Below, piece after piece: positions 1 to 7,807 of a stretch of DNA of 64,000 nucleotides (positions within the stretch are counted from its first letter, which is position 1; each line of letters opens with the position of its first letter). Origin of the DNA: Bacteroidales bacterium (lineage in GTDB: Bacteria; Bacteroidota; Bacteroidia; Bacteroidales; UBA932). The notes under the pieces were generated by a model. That model was not told where the DNA came from. It made no database searches and saw nothing but the letters and a program-made list of their open reading frames with translations. The stretch covers positions 1-64,000 of the forward strand of contig JAFTFV010000065.1 in NCBI GenBank assembly GCA_017458265.1. The letters are read 5' to 3'. Both the position numbers and the translations under genes were made by a program.

Positions 1-1545
1 ATCCTCGTCGGCATAGAAGTCCTCGGGGTTGAATTCGTCATCGGCAAGGGTGATTTCAGTGCGGCGGGGGTCTCCGTAGCGGGCCTTCAGGTCGATGGTT
101 TCTTCCTTCACGACCTTGAGCTGCTCTTCTTCAGAGCCCAGGATGACGTTGCAGCGCTCGATGAACTTCATGAGTTCGTCGAATTCATTCTGGAGTTTCT
201 CCCTTTCCAAGCCGACGAGCTGACGGAGACGCATCTCGACGATAGCTGCCGCTTGGGCTTCGGAGAACTGGTAACGGTCCTGAAGCATCTGGCGGGCTTC
301 GTCGATGCTCTTGGATTCGTAACGGATGATGTGGACGATTTCGTCGATGAGGTCCATTGCCTTGAGGAGGCCTTCCACGATGTGGGCTCTCTTCTGGGCC
401 TTGTCCAGTTCGAACTTGGTGCGGCGTACAACCACCTCATGACGGAATTCAACGAATTCGGCGATGATTTCCTTGAGGCTGAGGGTGCGGGGACGTCCCT
501 TGACCAGAGCCACATTGTTGAAGGAGAAACTGCTCTGCAGGGGGCTGTACTTGAACAGCATGTTCAGGACAACGCCTGAATTGGTTCCCTGCTTGAGGCG
601 GATGACCACGCGGGTTTCGCCGCGGGAGGATTCATCGTTGATATAGGAGATTCCTTCGACTTTCTTCTCGTCGGCAAGCTGGGCGATCTTTTCTATCATC
701 TCCCGCTTGTTGACCATATAGGGGATTTCGGTCACGACGATGGTCTCACGGCCCTTGTCGTCGACTTCGATTTCCGTCTTGGAACGGATGACAACGCGGC
801 CGCGGCCGGTTTCATAGGCCTCCTTGATACCGCCCTTACCCATCACAATGCCGCCGGTAGGGAAATCGGGGCCTTTGATGTACTGCATGAGCTCATCAAT
901 GGTGATGGCAGGATTGTCAATATATGCGCAGATGGCGTCGCAGCATTCTCCAAGGTTGTGGGGGGCCATGTTGGTTGCCATACCTACGGCAATACCGGAT
1001 GCACCGTTCAGAAGGAGGAGCGGGGCCTTAGTAGGCACCACGGTGGGTTCTTCGAGGGTGTCGTCGAAGTTGAGGGTCATGTCGACGGTATCCTTGTCCA
1101 TGTCGGCGAGGACGTCCTCTGCCATTTTCTGGAGCTTGGCTTCAGTATAACGCATGGCGGCCGGGGAGTCGCCGTCCACGGAGCCGAAGTTACCCTGGCC
1201 CTTTACCAGGGGGTAGCGCTGGTTCCATTCCTGACCCAGGCGCACCATTGCGTCATATACGCTGGAGTCTCCATGGGGATGGTACTTACCCATGACCTCA
1301 CCCACGATACGGGCGCTTTTCTTGGTCTGGCCGCTGTAGCTGAGGCCCATGTTGTCCATACCAAACAGAACTCGCCTCTGTACGGGCTTGAGGCCGTCGC
1401 GGGCATCGGGGAGGGCACGAGACACAATCACAGACATCGAATAGTCGATGTAAGCGCTGCGCATTTCGTGGTCTATTTCAACCTGTTCAATGTAACCTGT
1501 GGACTCTAATTCTTCGAGCTGATTCTTATCTTCTGTATTGTCCAT
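1..1545 (-). CDS. gyrA: DNA gyrase subunit A, partial (C-terminus outside window)
   Basis: This is the N-terminal 515 codons of the gyrase A subunit, which cuts and rejoins DNA in the GyrA2B2 complex to introduce negative supercoils. It begins at the ATG at 1543-1545 and stays open to the window edge. The winged-helix motif HPHGDSSVYDAMVR and the catalytic-tyrosine motif AAMRYTEAKL are both present. At the quinolone-contact positions (E. coli Ser83 and Asp87) it has Ser (codon 1264-1266) and Asp (codon 1252-1254), the residues normally seen in susceptible enzymes. A TATCTTTG box lies 23 bp upstream of the start. ParC is a close relative, but this extended N-terminus and motif context fit GyrA. 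Confidence 0.95.
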   Translation of the reverse strand, partial: MDNTEDKNQLEELESTGYIEQVEIDHEMRSAYIDYSMSVIVSRALPDARDGLKPVQRRVLFGMDNMGLSYSGQTKKSARIVGEVMGKYHPHGDSSVYDAMVRLGQEWNQRYPLVKGQGNFGSVDGDSPAAMRYTEAKLQKMAEDVLADMDKDTVDMTLNFDDTLEEPTVVPTKAPLLLLNGASGIAVGMATNMAPHNLGECCDAICAYIDNPAITIDELMQYIKGPDFPTGGIVMGKGGIKEAYETGRGRVVIRSKTEIEVDDKGRETIVVTEIPYMVNKREMIEKIAQLADEKKVEGISYINDESSRGETRVVIRLKQGTNSGVVLNMLFKYSPLQSSFSFNNVALVKGRPRTLSLKEIIAEFVEFRHEVVVRRTKFELDKAQKRAHIVEGLLKAMDLIDEIVHIIRYESKSIDEARQMLQDRYQFSEAQAAAIVEMRLRQLVGLEREKLQNEFDELMKFIERCNVILGSEEEQLKVVKEETIDLKARYGDPRRTEITLADDEFNPEDFYADED

Positions 1546-1568
1546 TTTTCACTGTTTACTAAAACATA

Positions 1569-1576
1569 CAAAGATA
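1569..1576 (-). promoter_or_regulatory. TATCTTTG -7 box of gyrA
   Basis: On the minus strand this reads TATCTTTG, a match to the Bacteroidota -7 consensus TAnnTTTG. A TTG lies 20 bp upstream as a possible -33 element. The leader to the ATG is about 20 nt. Confidence 0.7.
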
Positions 1577-1618
1577 AGAAAAACCACGGTAAAAAACAAT
1601 AGTTTTTTCGGCCTGTGA

Positions 1619-2539
1619 TCAATAAATATCGTCAAGCGAAACATTGCCCCAGGTGGGGAGGGACGGATCGTCGACCATGGCGTCTACGGTGCGGCCGCTG
1701 CCCATGATTACGTTCTGCTCCAGGAACTCCTTTTCGATGGGCCACAGCCAGTACATGTAGGCAGCAACATCGTGTGAACGGTCCTTGAAACGGTAGATGC
1801 AGTGCTCCCAGCCATTCTTCGCAAGTTTTCCGGCGATGTAGCTGCTTCCCCAGATACCACGGCCGAAAAGACCGAGAGACTTGTAGGCTACGGCTTTGTC
1901 GGCGGTTCCGTGAAGCATGAGGGTGGGACATGGAGCCCTCTTGTATCTGGGGGCTCCGCTTGTGCTGATTACAGCCCCGGCAAAGGACATGACGCCCTTG
2001 AAATTGAAGTCTTTGGGCAGTCCGGCCGCATTGCCGTTCACTATGTCATACTCTGCAGCCATTGAGATGATTGCCCCGGCAGAGCTTCCCGATATGACAA
2101 GGTTATTCACGTCTATCCCAAGGTCCGGATTCTCTGCCAGGAATGAAATGGCAGAGAAGACATCTTCGACACCGACCTGCTGCGCAAGCAGGAAGCGGTC
2201 GCTTGCCTTGATGATTCCGGAAAAGCCCTTGCCCATCTCATAGCCCTTCATTCCAAGGCGATAATCAATGGCAACTACGCTGTACCCGTCTTCCGTGAGA
2301 AGGTTGAACCAGGGAATGACAAACTTGTCTGAACGCTGTCCGCTGACGAAACCGCCGCCGAAGACAAACATAACCGTGGGCTTCTTTTTCCCCTGGATCT
2401 CAGTCTGGGCGCCTTTAGCCGGCCTGTAAATATCAAGGTACAGGGAGCAGGTATCCCTTTCGGCGAAACGGTAGGTTTCCTGGGCCGATGCAGCAAAACC
2501 CAAAAGGAGCGCCACAATAAAAAGTGCAAATTTTTTCAT
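1619..2539 (-). CDS. Secreted alpha/beta-hydrolase esterase (BD-FAE/carbohydrate-esterase-like)
   Basis: This 306-residue protein starts at the ATG at 2537-2539, where a clear Sec signal peptide begins (MKKFALFIVALLLGFAASA). An upstream extension is possible but would bury the signal. The fold is shown by the oxyanion loop FGGGF near residue 60, the nucleophile elbow GSSAG (Ser153), HGTADKAV (likely Asp214) and DRSHD (His256). These features match bacterial esterases that remove acyl groups from plant polysaccharides or small esters. The substrate cannot be read from the sequence. It is transcribed alone, on the opposite strand to the small gene at 2613, and I see no clear TAnnTTTG box for it. 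Confidence 0.85.
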   Translation of the reverse strand: MKKFALFIVALLLGFAASAQETYRFAERDTCSLYLDIYRPAKGAQTEIQGKKKPTVMFVFGGGFVSGQRSDKFVIPWFNLLTEDGYSVVAIDYRLGMKGYEMGKGFSGIIKASDRFLLAQQVGVEDVFSAISFLAENPDLGIDVNNLVISGSSAGAIISMAAEYDIVNGNAAGLPKDFNFKGVMSFAGAVISTSGAPRYKRAPCPTLMLHGTADKAVAYKSLGLFGRGIWGSSYIAGKLAKNGWEHCIYRFKDRSHDVAAYMYWLWPIEKEFLEQNVIMGSGRTVDAMVDDPSLPTWGNVSLDDIY

Positions 2540-2579
2540 AATCTTTTTGCTTGCGCAATGGTTTGGCACAAGCAGGCCT

Positions 2580-2587
2580 TACCTTTG
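2580..2587 (+). promoter_or_regulatory. TACCTTTG -7 box ahead of the small gene
   Basis: TACCTTTG matches the phylum -7 consensus and sits 25 bp before the ATG at 2613. A TTTG lies at 2562-2565, but only 14 bp away, so the -33 element is uncertain. Confidence 0.6.
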
Positions 2588-2612
2588 CATCAGAAACTTA
2601 AACAACAAAGCT

Positions 2613-2738
2613 ATGCGTAACACTCAATACAACCTCGACGTCCTTGGACAGATGATTTCCTGCTCTACCTCTTTCGATGCCCTCAAGGACATCATCACAG
2701 ACCTCGATCTCGAGTTCGAAGACGCCCTTGAACTCTAA
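2613..2738 (+). CDS. Small acidic protein, 41 residues, unknown function
   Basis: A short reading frame runs from the ATG at 2613 to the TAA at 2736-2738. The product is 41 residues with a strongly acidic, leucine-rich end (DLDLEFEDALEL) and probably helical. It has no signal peptide, no membrane segment and only one Cys. Two points support a real gene: a TACCTTTG promoter box stands 25 bp upstream, and the frame ends exactly at the end of the converging clp gene, sharing 4 bp with it. I do not recognise the family. An in-frame extension to 2547 would start upstream of the promoter and is unlikely. Confidence 0.6.
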   Translation: MRNTQYNLDVLGQMISCSTSFDALKDIITDLDLEFEDALEL

Positions 2739-5065
2739 GCCTTGAGCTCCACTACCGTGGACTCCTTGTCCGGAGACAGGCCTATTTTCAGGGTTCTGGG
2801 CTGGGAAGGATTTGCCGTCGCGGAGGAAAGGACCCTGTCGGAAATTATGAATTCCGACACCGGATCCTCCACATATCGCATAACGGCTCTTTTCAGAGGA
2901 CGGGCACCGTATGCCGGATCGTAACCGGCATCGGCAATGAAGCGCTTGGCCGCCGGAGTTATGGTGAGCTTGTAACCGGCCTCCAACGCCCTGGAGCGAA
3001 GGTCTTTAAGTTCCAGATCGATGATTTCCTCTATAGCCTCCTTGGAGAGGGAATTGAAGTAAATCTGCTCGTCAACACGGTTGATGAACTCCGGAGGGAA
3101 AGCCTTCTTCACGGCCTTTTCCACAACGCTGCGGCGGTCGGCCTCAACGTTCTTGCCTGCGGTAGCAAAACCGATTCCGCTGCCATAATCCTCAACTTCG
3201 CGGCTTCCAACATTGGAAGTCATTATGACGATAGTGTTCTTGAAGTCCACGGTACGGCCGTTGCTGTCCGTGAGACGGCCCTCATCCATAACCTGCAGGA
3301 GCAGGTTGAAGATATCCGGATGGGCCTTTTCTATCTCATCCAGGAGAACCACGCAGTATGGTTTCCTACGCACCCTTTCACTCAGCTGTCCACCTTCTTC
3401 ATATCCCACATATCCGGGAGGCGCACCGATAAGACGTGAGACACTGAACTTCTCCATGTATTCGCTCATGTCTATGCGCACAAGATTCTCCTCAGAATCG
3501 AAGAGATAATCGGCAAGGGAGCGTGCGAGCTGGGTCTTTCCAACGCCGGTGGGCCCGAAGAAAAGGAAAGTGCCGATGGGCCTGTTGGGGTCCTTGAGCC
3601 CGGCCCTGTTGCGCTGGATTGCCCTTACGACGGTCTCTACGGCATCATCCTGGCCGATGATTCTCTCCTTCAGGTGCTGCCTCATCTTGATGATACGGTT
3701 ACCTTCCGATTCGGCCACCTTGTTCACAGGGATACCCGTCATCTTTGAAACCACGGAGGCAATGTCTTCTTCATCCACTGTTTTCTCAGTCCCCTTGCTG
3801 CGGGCAAGAGAGAGGCGCACCATGGAGCCGGCCTCGTCAAAGGCATCTATTGCCTTGTCCGGAAGGGACTTATCCGTAATATAGCGGTCTGTAAGGCGCA
3901 CAGCCGCCTCGACTGCGGCGTCGGTGTACTTGAGGTCATGGAATTCCTCGTATTTAGGCCTCAACTGCTTGAGTATCTCTATAGACTGCTTCACATCCGT
4001 TGCTTCCACTACAATCTTCTGGAAACGCCTGTCAAGTGCGCCATCCTTCTCCACTATCTTGGTGAATTCATCTATAGTAGTGGCTCCGATGCACTGGAAC
4101 TCTCCCCTGGCGAGGGCCGGCTTGAGCATGTTTGCGGCATCAAGGCTCCCGGAAGCGCCGCCTGCGCCGATGATTGTATGGAACTCGTCGATGAATAGAA
4201 TCAGGTCAGGGTTCTCACGAGCCTCCGTAATGATGCTCTTCAGACGCTTCTCAAAATCTCCGCGGTACTTGGTTCCGGCGACTACCGAAGCGATATCCAG
4301 CGTCATAATGCGCTTTTTCGCAAGCGATGCCGATATGTTTCCGGAAGCAATCCTGAGGGCGATGCCCTCCACGATTGCCGACTTTCCCACACCGGGTTCA
4401 CCGATGAGCATGGGATTGTTCTTCTTCCTGCGGCCAAGAATCTCTATCACCCTGGCTATTTCAGTATCACGGCCAACAACAGGGTCCAGTTTACCCTCGC
4501 GTGCGGCGCGGGTAAGGTCGTAAGCAAACTCTTCGATATCCAGCTTCTTCTCCCCTGCCGGGGCCTCTTCCTGCCCCTGATACGGCTGAGGTTCGGGAGC
4601 CTGGTCTTCCTGTGAAGCCGGACGAAGCAGCCCCTCGTCCTCGAAATAAGCAAGAAGGCGGCCGTAATCTATCCCATGCGAGCGCAGGAATACCTGGCCG
4701 TAGCTCTCTGTCATACGGCAAAGCGCCAGCAGTAGATGCTGGGGCATGGCAGCGGGGCTCTTGAGGCGCGCCGCTTCCATGAATGCTATATTGAGCACGT
4801 TCTGAGTCTGCCTGGAAAAGGCTATGCTTTCCAGATGCTCATACGGAATGGTCTCATTTGTAAAGATATGGCCGTCGATGTAGGTTTTCATGTCGGCAGG
4901 CTCCGCTCCCAGGCTTCTTATTGCCTGGAAGGCCGCATTCTCCTCATGACGGATGATTCCCAGGAAGAGATGGTCCGGGCCAATGCCGTAGCTACCCGTT
5001 CTCATCGCTTCTTCCCTGGCATATTTGATGACGGCATTAAGGTCGTCGGATACTTGAAGTTGCAT
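2735..5065 (-). CDS. clpA: AAA+ unfoldase subunit of Clp protease, ClpA-type architecture
   Basis: This 776-residue hexameric ATPase unfolds substrates and feeds them to ClpP in the cytoplasm. It has a Clp N-domain repeat (residues 1-145), a first AAA+ module with Walker A GEPGVGKS (222-229) and LFIDEFH, and a second module with GPTGVGKT and VVLLDEIEKAHPD. The IGF tripeptide of the ClpP-docking loop is present in the second module (SGIGFA). No long UVR/M-domain coiled coil separates the modules, so the layout is ClpA-like rather than ClpC-like. The ATG at 5065 is chosen because the only earlier start, a TTG at 5074, lies inside the promoter box. Whether the organism names it clpA or clpC is open. 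Confidence 0.9.
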   Translation of the reverse strand: MQLQVSDDLNAVIKYAREEAMRTGSYGIGPDHLFLGIIRHEENAAFQAIRSLGAEPADMKTYIDGHIFTNETIPYEHLESIAFSRQTQNVLNIAFMEAARLKSPAAMPQHLLLALCRMTESYGQVFLRSHGIDYGRLLAYFEDEGLLRPASQEDQAPEPQPYQGQEEAPAGEKKLDIEEFAYDLTRAAREGKLDPVVGRDTEIARVIEILGRRKKNNPMLIGEPGVGKSAIVEGIALRIASGNISASLAKKRIMTLDIASVVAGTKYRGDFEKRLKSIITEARENPDLILFIDEFHTIIGAGGASGSLDAANMLKPALARGEFQCIGATTIDEFTKIVEKDGALDRRFQKIVVEATDVKQSIEILKQLRPKYEEFHDLKYTDAAVEAAVRLTDRYITDKSLPDKAIDAFDEAGSMVRLSLARSKGTEKTVDEEDIASVVSKMTGIPVNKVAESEGNRIIKMRQHLKERIIGQDDAVETVVRAIQRNRAGLKDPNRPIGTFLFFGPTGVGKTQLARSLADYLFDSEENLVRIDMSEYMEKFSVSRLIGAPPGYVGYEEGGQLSERVRRKPYCVVLLDEIEKAHPDIFNLLLQVMDEGRLTDSNGRTVDFKNTIVIMTSNVGSREVEDYGSGIGFATAGKNVEADRRSVVEKAVKKAFPPEFINRVDEQIYFNSLSKEAIEEIIDLELKDLRSRALEAGYKLTITPAAKRFIADAGYDPAYGARPLKRAVMRYVEDPVSEFIISDRVLSSATANPSQPRTLKIGLSPDKESTVVELKA

Positions 5066-5071
5066 AGGGTA

Positions 5072-5079
5072 CAAAGATA
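5072..5079 (-). promoter_or_regulatory. TATCTTTG -7 box of clpA, 6 nt from the ATG
   Basis: The minus strand reads TATCTTTG, then six bases, then ATG. Transcription should start at or within a few bases of the start codon, so the message is nearly leaderless. The direct repeat TGACA-AAA-TGACA at 5123-5135 lies about 45 bp further upstream. Confidence 0.7.
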
Positions 5080-5138
5080 AGTTTTTCCCCCTTAATCAAC
5101 AATCGCACCCGAAAAAAACTTATGACAAAATGACATTT

Positions 5139-6851
5139 TCAGTGCGTGATGAAAGCATTCAGGCTGTCTACCTGGGGAAGTGTGGGATAATCCAGCGCAT
5201 AAGCGGCTTTCTGGCTGCGGTACACTCCTATGTTGCTCGATGCAAGCCAGGTGTTGTAACCGCCTGTTAGGCCGGCATCGTAGATACCGCGGATCTGACG
5301 CTCGATGTAATTGGCATTGTTGTCAAGACCGGCAGGGTCTACCCATCGCATCACATGATATGCCTGGATCCAGGTGCGCACAACCGCAGGTGTTACAGTA
5401 ACGGCCTGACGTTCCTGGGCACGCTTTCCCCAAGCCTTCATGATTTCGTAGGGATGGTTCCATGGCTTGGATATGCCGTAATACCGGTCTGCAAAATGGT
5501 CCGGATACGGCATCGCGCAGATGGCATCCGCAATGGTTGATATTGCAGGCCAATACTGACCGTAGGCTGTCGTATAGCCGGGGTTTGCCGATTCCCCGAA
5601 AACATCCACCGACACATAGACGCCCAGCTGATGGAGCTCGTCGCAGGCATATCGGACAAAATTCTGGATGGCTTGGACCTTGGACTCGCCGTAACGGTTC
5701 CTGTAATCCATGTCTCCGTCTATGGTTATCATCTTGTCCGGAAAACGCACATAGTCAAAGTTCACCTCATTGAGACCGAACTTTCTTACAGACTCCTTGG
5801 CCAGTTCTACATTGAACTGCCACACGTCTCGCGAAAAGGCGCTTGGCCAATAGCTGTTGTTGTGGAGGAAGGGCTTGCCGCTTGCCTTCTCACAAATTGA
5901 GGAGCCCGGGTGGTCCTGCGCATAATAGCTGTCCTTGAAACAGGTGATGCGCCCTATCACATAATACCCTTTTGCATGGAGTTTCTCCACGGCCTCCTTG
6001 TACAGGGCTTCCTTCGTGGAGCCGGCATGCCTGTAGTTGGTGGGAGAGTATTTCTCCATCGCCTCAGCCTTGTATCCAGGGCACTCATTGTCCTTGATAT
6101 CTATTACAAAGGCATTGATATTAGTACTGTCGGCAAGGGCGATGTACTCGTCTATGCGCCTTAGCCCCACGGGAGAAATGGTAAGGTAAAAGGCATTTAC
6201 CGGCGAGGGCATGGGATTATCGGCAAAGACCGGTTTTTCATAAGGACGGAATTCGCAGCCGATGGCCTCCCCGCCGTTGAAGGAATTGCGAACTGCGGCA
6301 TGGGCATCGTCAAACTCCGAGTACCTTTCGGCAGCCTTTTCCTCAGTGAGCACAGCGTACTTCCCGAAAATCCAGCCTTCCTTGCCGCCTGTGCGCACAT
6401 TGTAACGATGGACGGAACCGTCGGCAAGAAGGCGGTCGAAACCAAGCACTTCCATCCGGCTTCCCTTGCGCACAAGGTCGAAGATATGGGAAGAAAGCGT
6501 ATCGTCTATGAGGGACGCTGCAACCTGTGCATAAAGGACTTCCTCCTGTACGGCCTCCCGGGGCGTTGCCGCAATGGCGCTTTCCGGGACCCATATCTTG
6601 CGCCCGCCTGAGACAGCGCCAAGGTAGGTTACGCCGTCCTGTTTAAACGTTTTTCCTGCCGATACCCTCAGCAGGCTGCCCCTGACCACCGGGTCAGACG
6701 CGGCAAGCTGCTTCTTGGACACGTTCACCCAAGCGGGAACTTCTGCACTGACCCCTGCCGCATAAGCATCGTAATCCTGCTCACGGGTGCATGAAACAAG
6801 CGTAACGGCCGCAAGAAGTAGCACGTTACGCAAGACAAAAAAAAATCTCAC
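5139..6851 (-). CDS. Lipoprotein with SH3-like region and GHL13 glycoside-hydrolase domain
   Basis: This 570-residue protein has a lipoprotein signal ending LVSC (Cys21). Residues about 55-175 form one or two SH3b-like modules (for example WVPESAIAA and GWIFGKYAVL). Residues about 215-560 resemble the GHL13 family (DUF4015), a TIM-barrel glycosidase-like fold, with FVIDIKDNEC, NFDYVRFPD and VYVSVDVFGE as barrel-strand ends carrying acidic residues. SH3b modules often bind peptidoglycan, so a cell-wall glycan substrate is a reasonable inference. No activity is established for the family as far as I know. It begins 4 bp after the nucleoside phosphorylase gene and is probably cotranscribed with it. 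Confidence 0.8.
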   Translation of the reverse strand: MRFFFVLRNVLLLAAVTLVSCTREQDYDAYAAGVSAEVPAWVNVSKKQLAASDPVVRGSLLRVSAGKTFKQDGVTYLGAVSGGRKIWVPESAIAATPREAVQEEVLYAQVAASLIDDTLSSHIFDLVRKGSRMEVLGFDRLLADGSVHRYNVRTGGKEGWIFGKYAVLTEEKAAERYSEFDDAHAAVRNSFNGGEAIGCEFRPYEKPVFADNPMPSPVNAFYLTISPVGLRRIDEYIALADSTNINAFVIDIKDNECPGYKAEAMEKYSPTNYRHAGSTKEALYKEAVEKLHAKGYYVIGRITCFKDSYYAQDHPGSSICEKASGKPFLHNNSYWPSAFSRDVWQFNVELAKESVRKFGLNEVNFDYVRFPDKMITIDGDMDYRNRYGESKVQAIQNFVRYACDELHQLGVYVSVDVFGESANPGYTTAYGQYWPAISTIADAICAMPYPDHFADRYYGISKPWNHPYEIMKAWGKRAQERQAVTVTPAVVRTWIQAYHVMRWVDPAGLDNNANYIERQIRGIYDAGLTGGYNTWLASSNIGVYRSQKAAYALDYPTLPQVDSLNAFITH

Positions 6852-6855
6852 GGTT

Positions 6856-7740
6856 TTAGATAGTTGACATCCTGTCTACGCAAATCTCCACGAGTTTCCT
6901 GATTGCTGGTTTGTAGTCCGGGTTGGAGCTCTGGAGATAGCGGTTTGCGATGGCGCAGCACACGGTGCAGGCGTTGTGGCCAAGGTGGGCGGCAAGGCCG
7001 GCGAGAGGAGAACTCTCCATCTCGAAATTGGTGATGCGATAATCCTCACCGTCCTTCGTGAAGCGGAAACTCTCAATCTTTTCAAGCATGTCCGGCATTG
7101 CAAGAGGAATGCGCACTACCCTGCCCTGAGGGCCGTAGAAACCGGGAGCGGAGATGGTTACACCCTTTACGGTAACGTCCTTCATGAGGTCTATAATCTT
7201 GGGGGATGCAGACACGAAATACGGTGAAGGCAGCACGTCCAGCCAGTTCATGTGCTTCTTGAAGGCCTCTTCAACTGCAGGGTCTGTAACCTTTTCGCGG
7301 TTGCCGTACCAGTTCATGACACCGTCAAAGCCAACGCTCATATGGGAAAGGATATAGCTGCCAAGCGGAATATCCGGATGAAGCGCACCTGAAGTGCCGA
7401 TGCGCAGGATATTGAGCGCCTTGTGCTCCTTCTTGACCTCGCGGGTGTTGAAATCCACGTTTGCAAGGGCGTCAAGTTCAGTCATGACAATATCGATATT
7501 GTCCGGGCCGATGCCGTGGGAAATGGCGGTAATGCGCTTGCCGTTGCGCTTTCCCGTAACGGAAACGAATTCCCTGGATGCATGGCGGAATTCGATGTCA
7601 GTGAGATATTCGGCAATCATGTCTACACGGCCGGGGTCTCCCACCATGATGACATTGTCTGCCAGTTCTTCCGGTTTAAGATGGATGTGGAAAACGGAGC
7701 CGTCTCCGTTTATGATAAGCTCTGATTCAGGTATTCTCAT
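6856..7740 (-). CDS. Nucleoside phosphorylase (uridine/purine, NP-I family)
   Basis: The 294-residue protein splits nucleosides with phosphate to give a base and (deoxy)ribose-1-phosphate. Family marks are MVGDPGRVDM near the N-terminus (phosphate binding), SHGIGPDNIDI, LRIGTSGALHPDI, and ITNFEMESSPLAGLA, whose Glu-Met-Glu contacts the ribose. Which base it prefers cannot be decided here. The ATG at 7738-7740 is used; an upstream TTG at 7764 falls inside the TATATTTG promoter box. It is divergent from the S46 peptidase gene, with the two -7 boxes only 14 bp apart, and leads the GHL13 gene. Confidence 0.9.
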   Translation of the reverse strand: MRIPESELIINGDGSVFHIHLKPEELADNVIMVGDPGRVDMIAEYLTDIEFRHASREFVSVTGKRNGKRITAISHGIGPDNIDIVMTELDALANVDFNTREVKKEHKALNILRIGTSGALHPDIPLGSYILSHMSVGFDGVMNWYGNREKVTDPAVEEAFKKHMNWLDVLPSPYFVSASPKIIDLMKDVTVKGVTISAPGFYGPQGRVVRIPLAMPDMLEKIESFRFTKDGEDYRITNFEMESSPLAGLAAHLGHNACTVCCAIANRYLQSSNPDYKPAIRKLVEICVDRMSTI

Positions 7741-7761
7741 AACTCTTGTGGTTCTAAAAAG

Positions 7762-7769
7762 CAAATATA
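7762..7769 (-). promoter_or_regulatory. TATATTTG -7 box of the nucleoside phosphorylase operon
   Basis: This matches TAnnTTTG on the minus strand, with a 21-nt stretch to the ATG. It faces away from the plus-strand box at 7784. Confidence 0.65.
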
Positions 7770-7783
7770 AGAAATAAATTGCT

Positions 7784-7791
7784 TATTTTTG
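7784..7791 (+). promoter_or_regulatory. TATTTTTG -7 box of the S46 peptidase gene
   Basis: This matches TAnnTTTG 16 bp before the ATG at 7808. The region expected to hold its -33 element overlaps the divergent minus-strand box. Confidence 0.65.
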
Positions 7792-7807
7792 TACAAACAT
7801 AGTTAAA

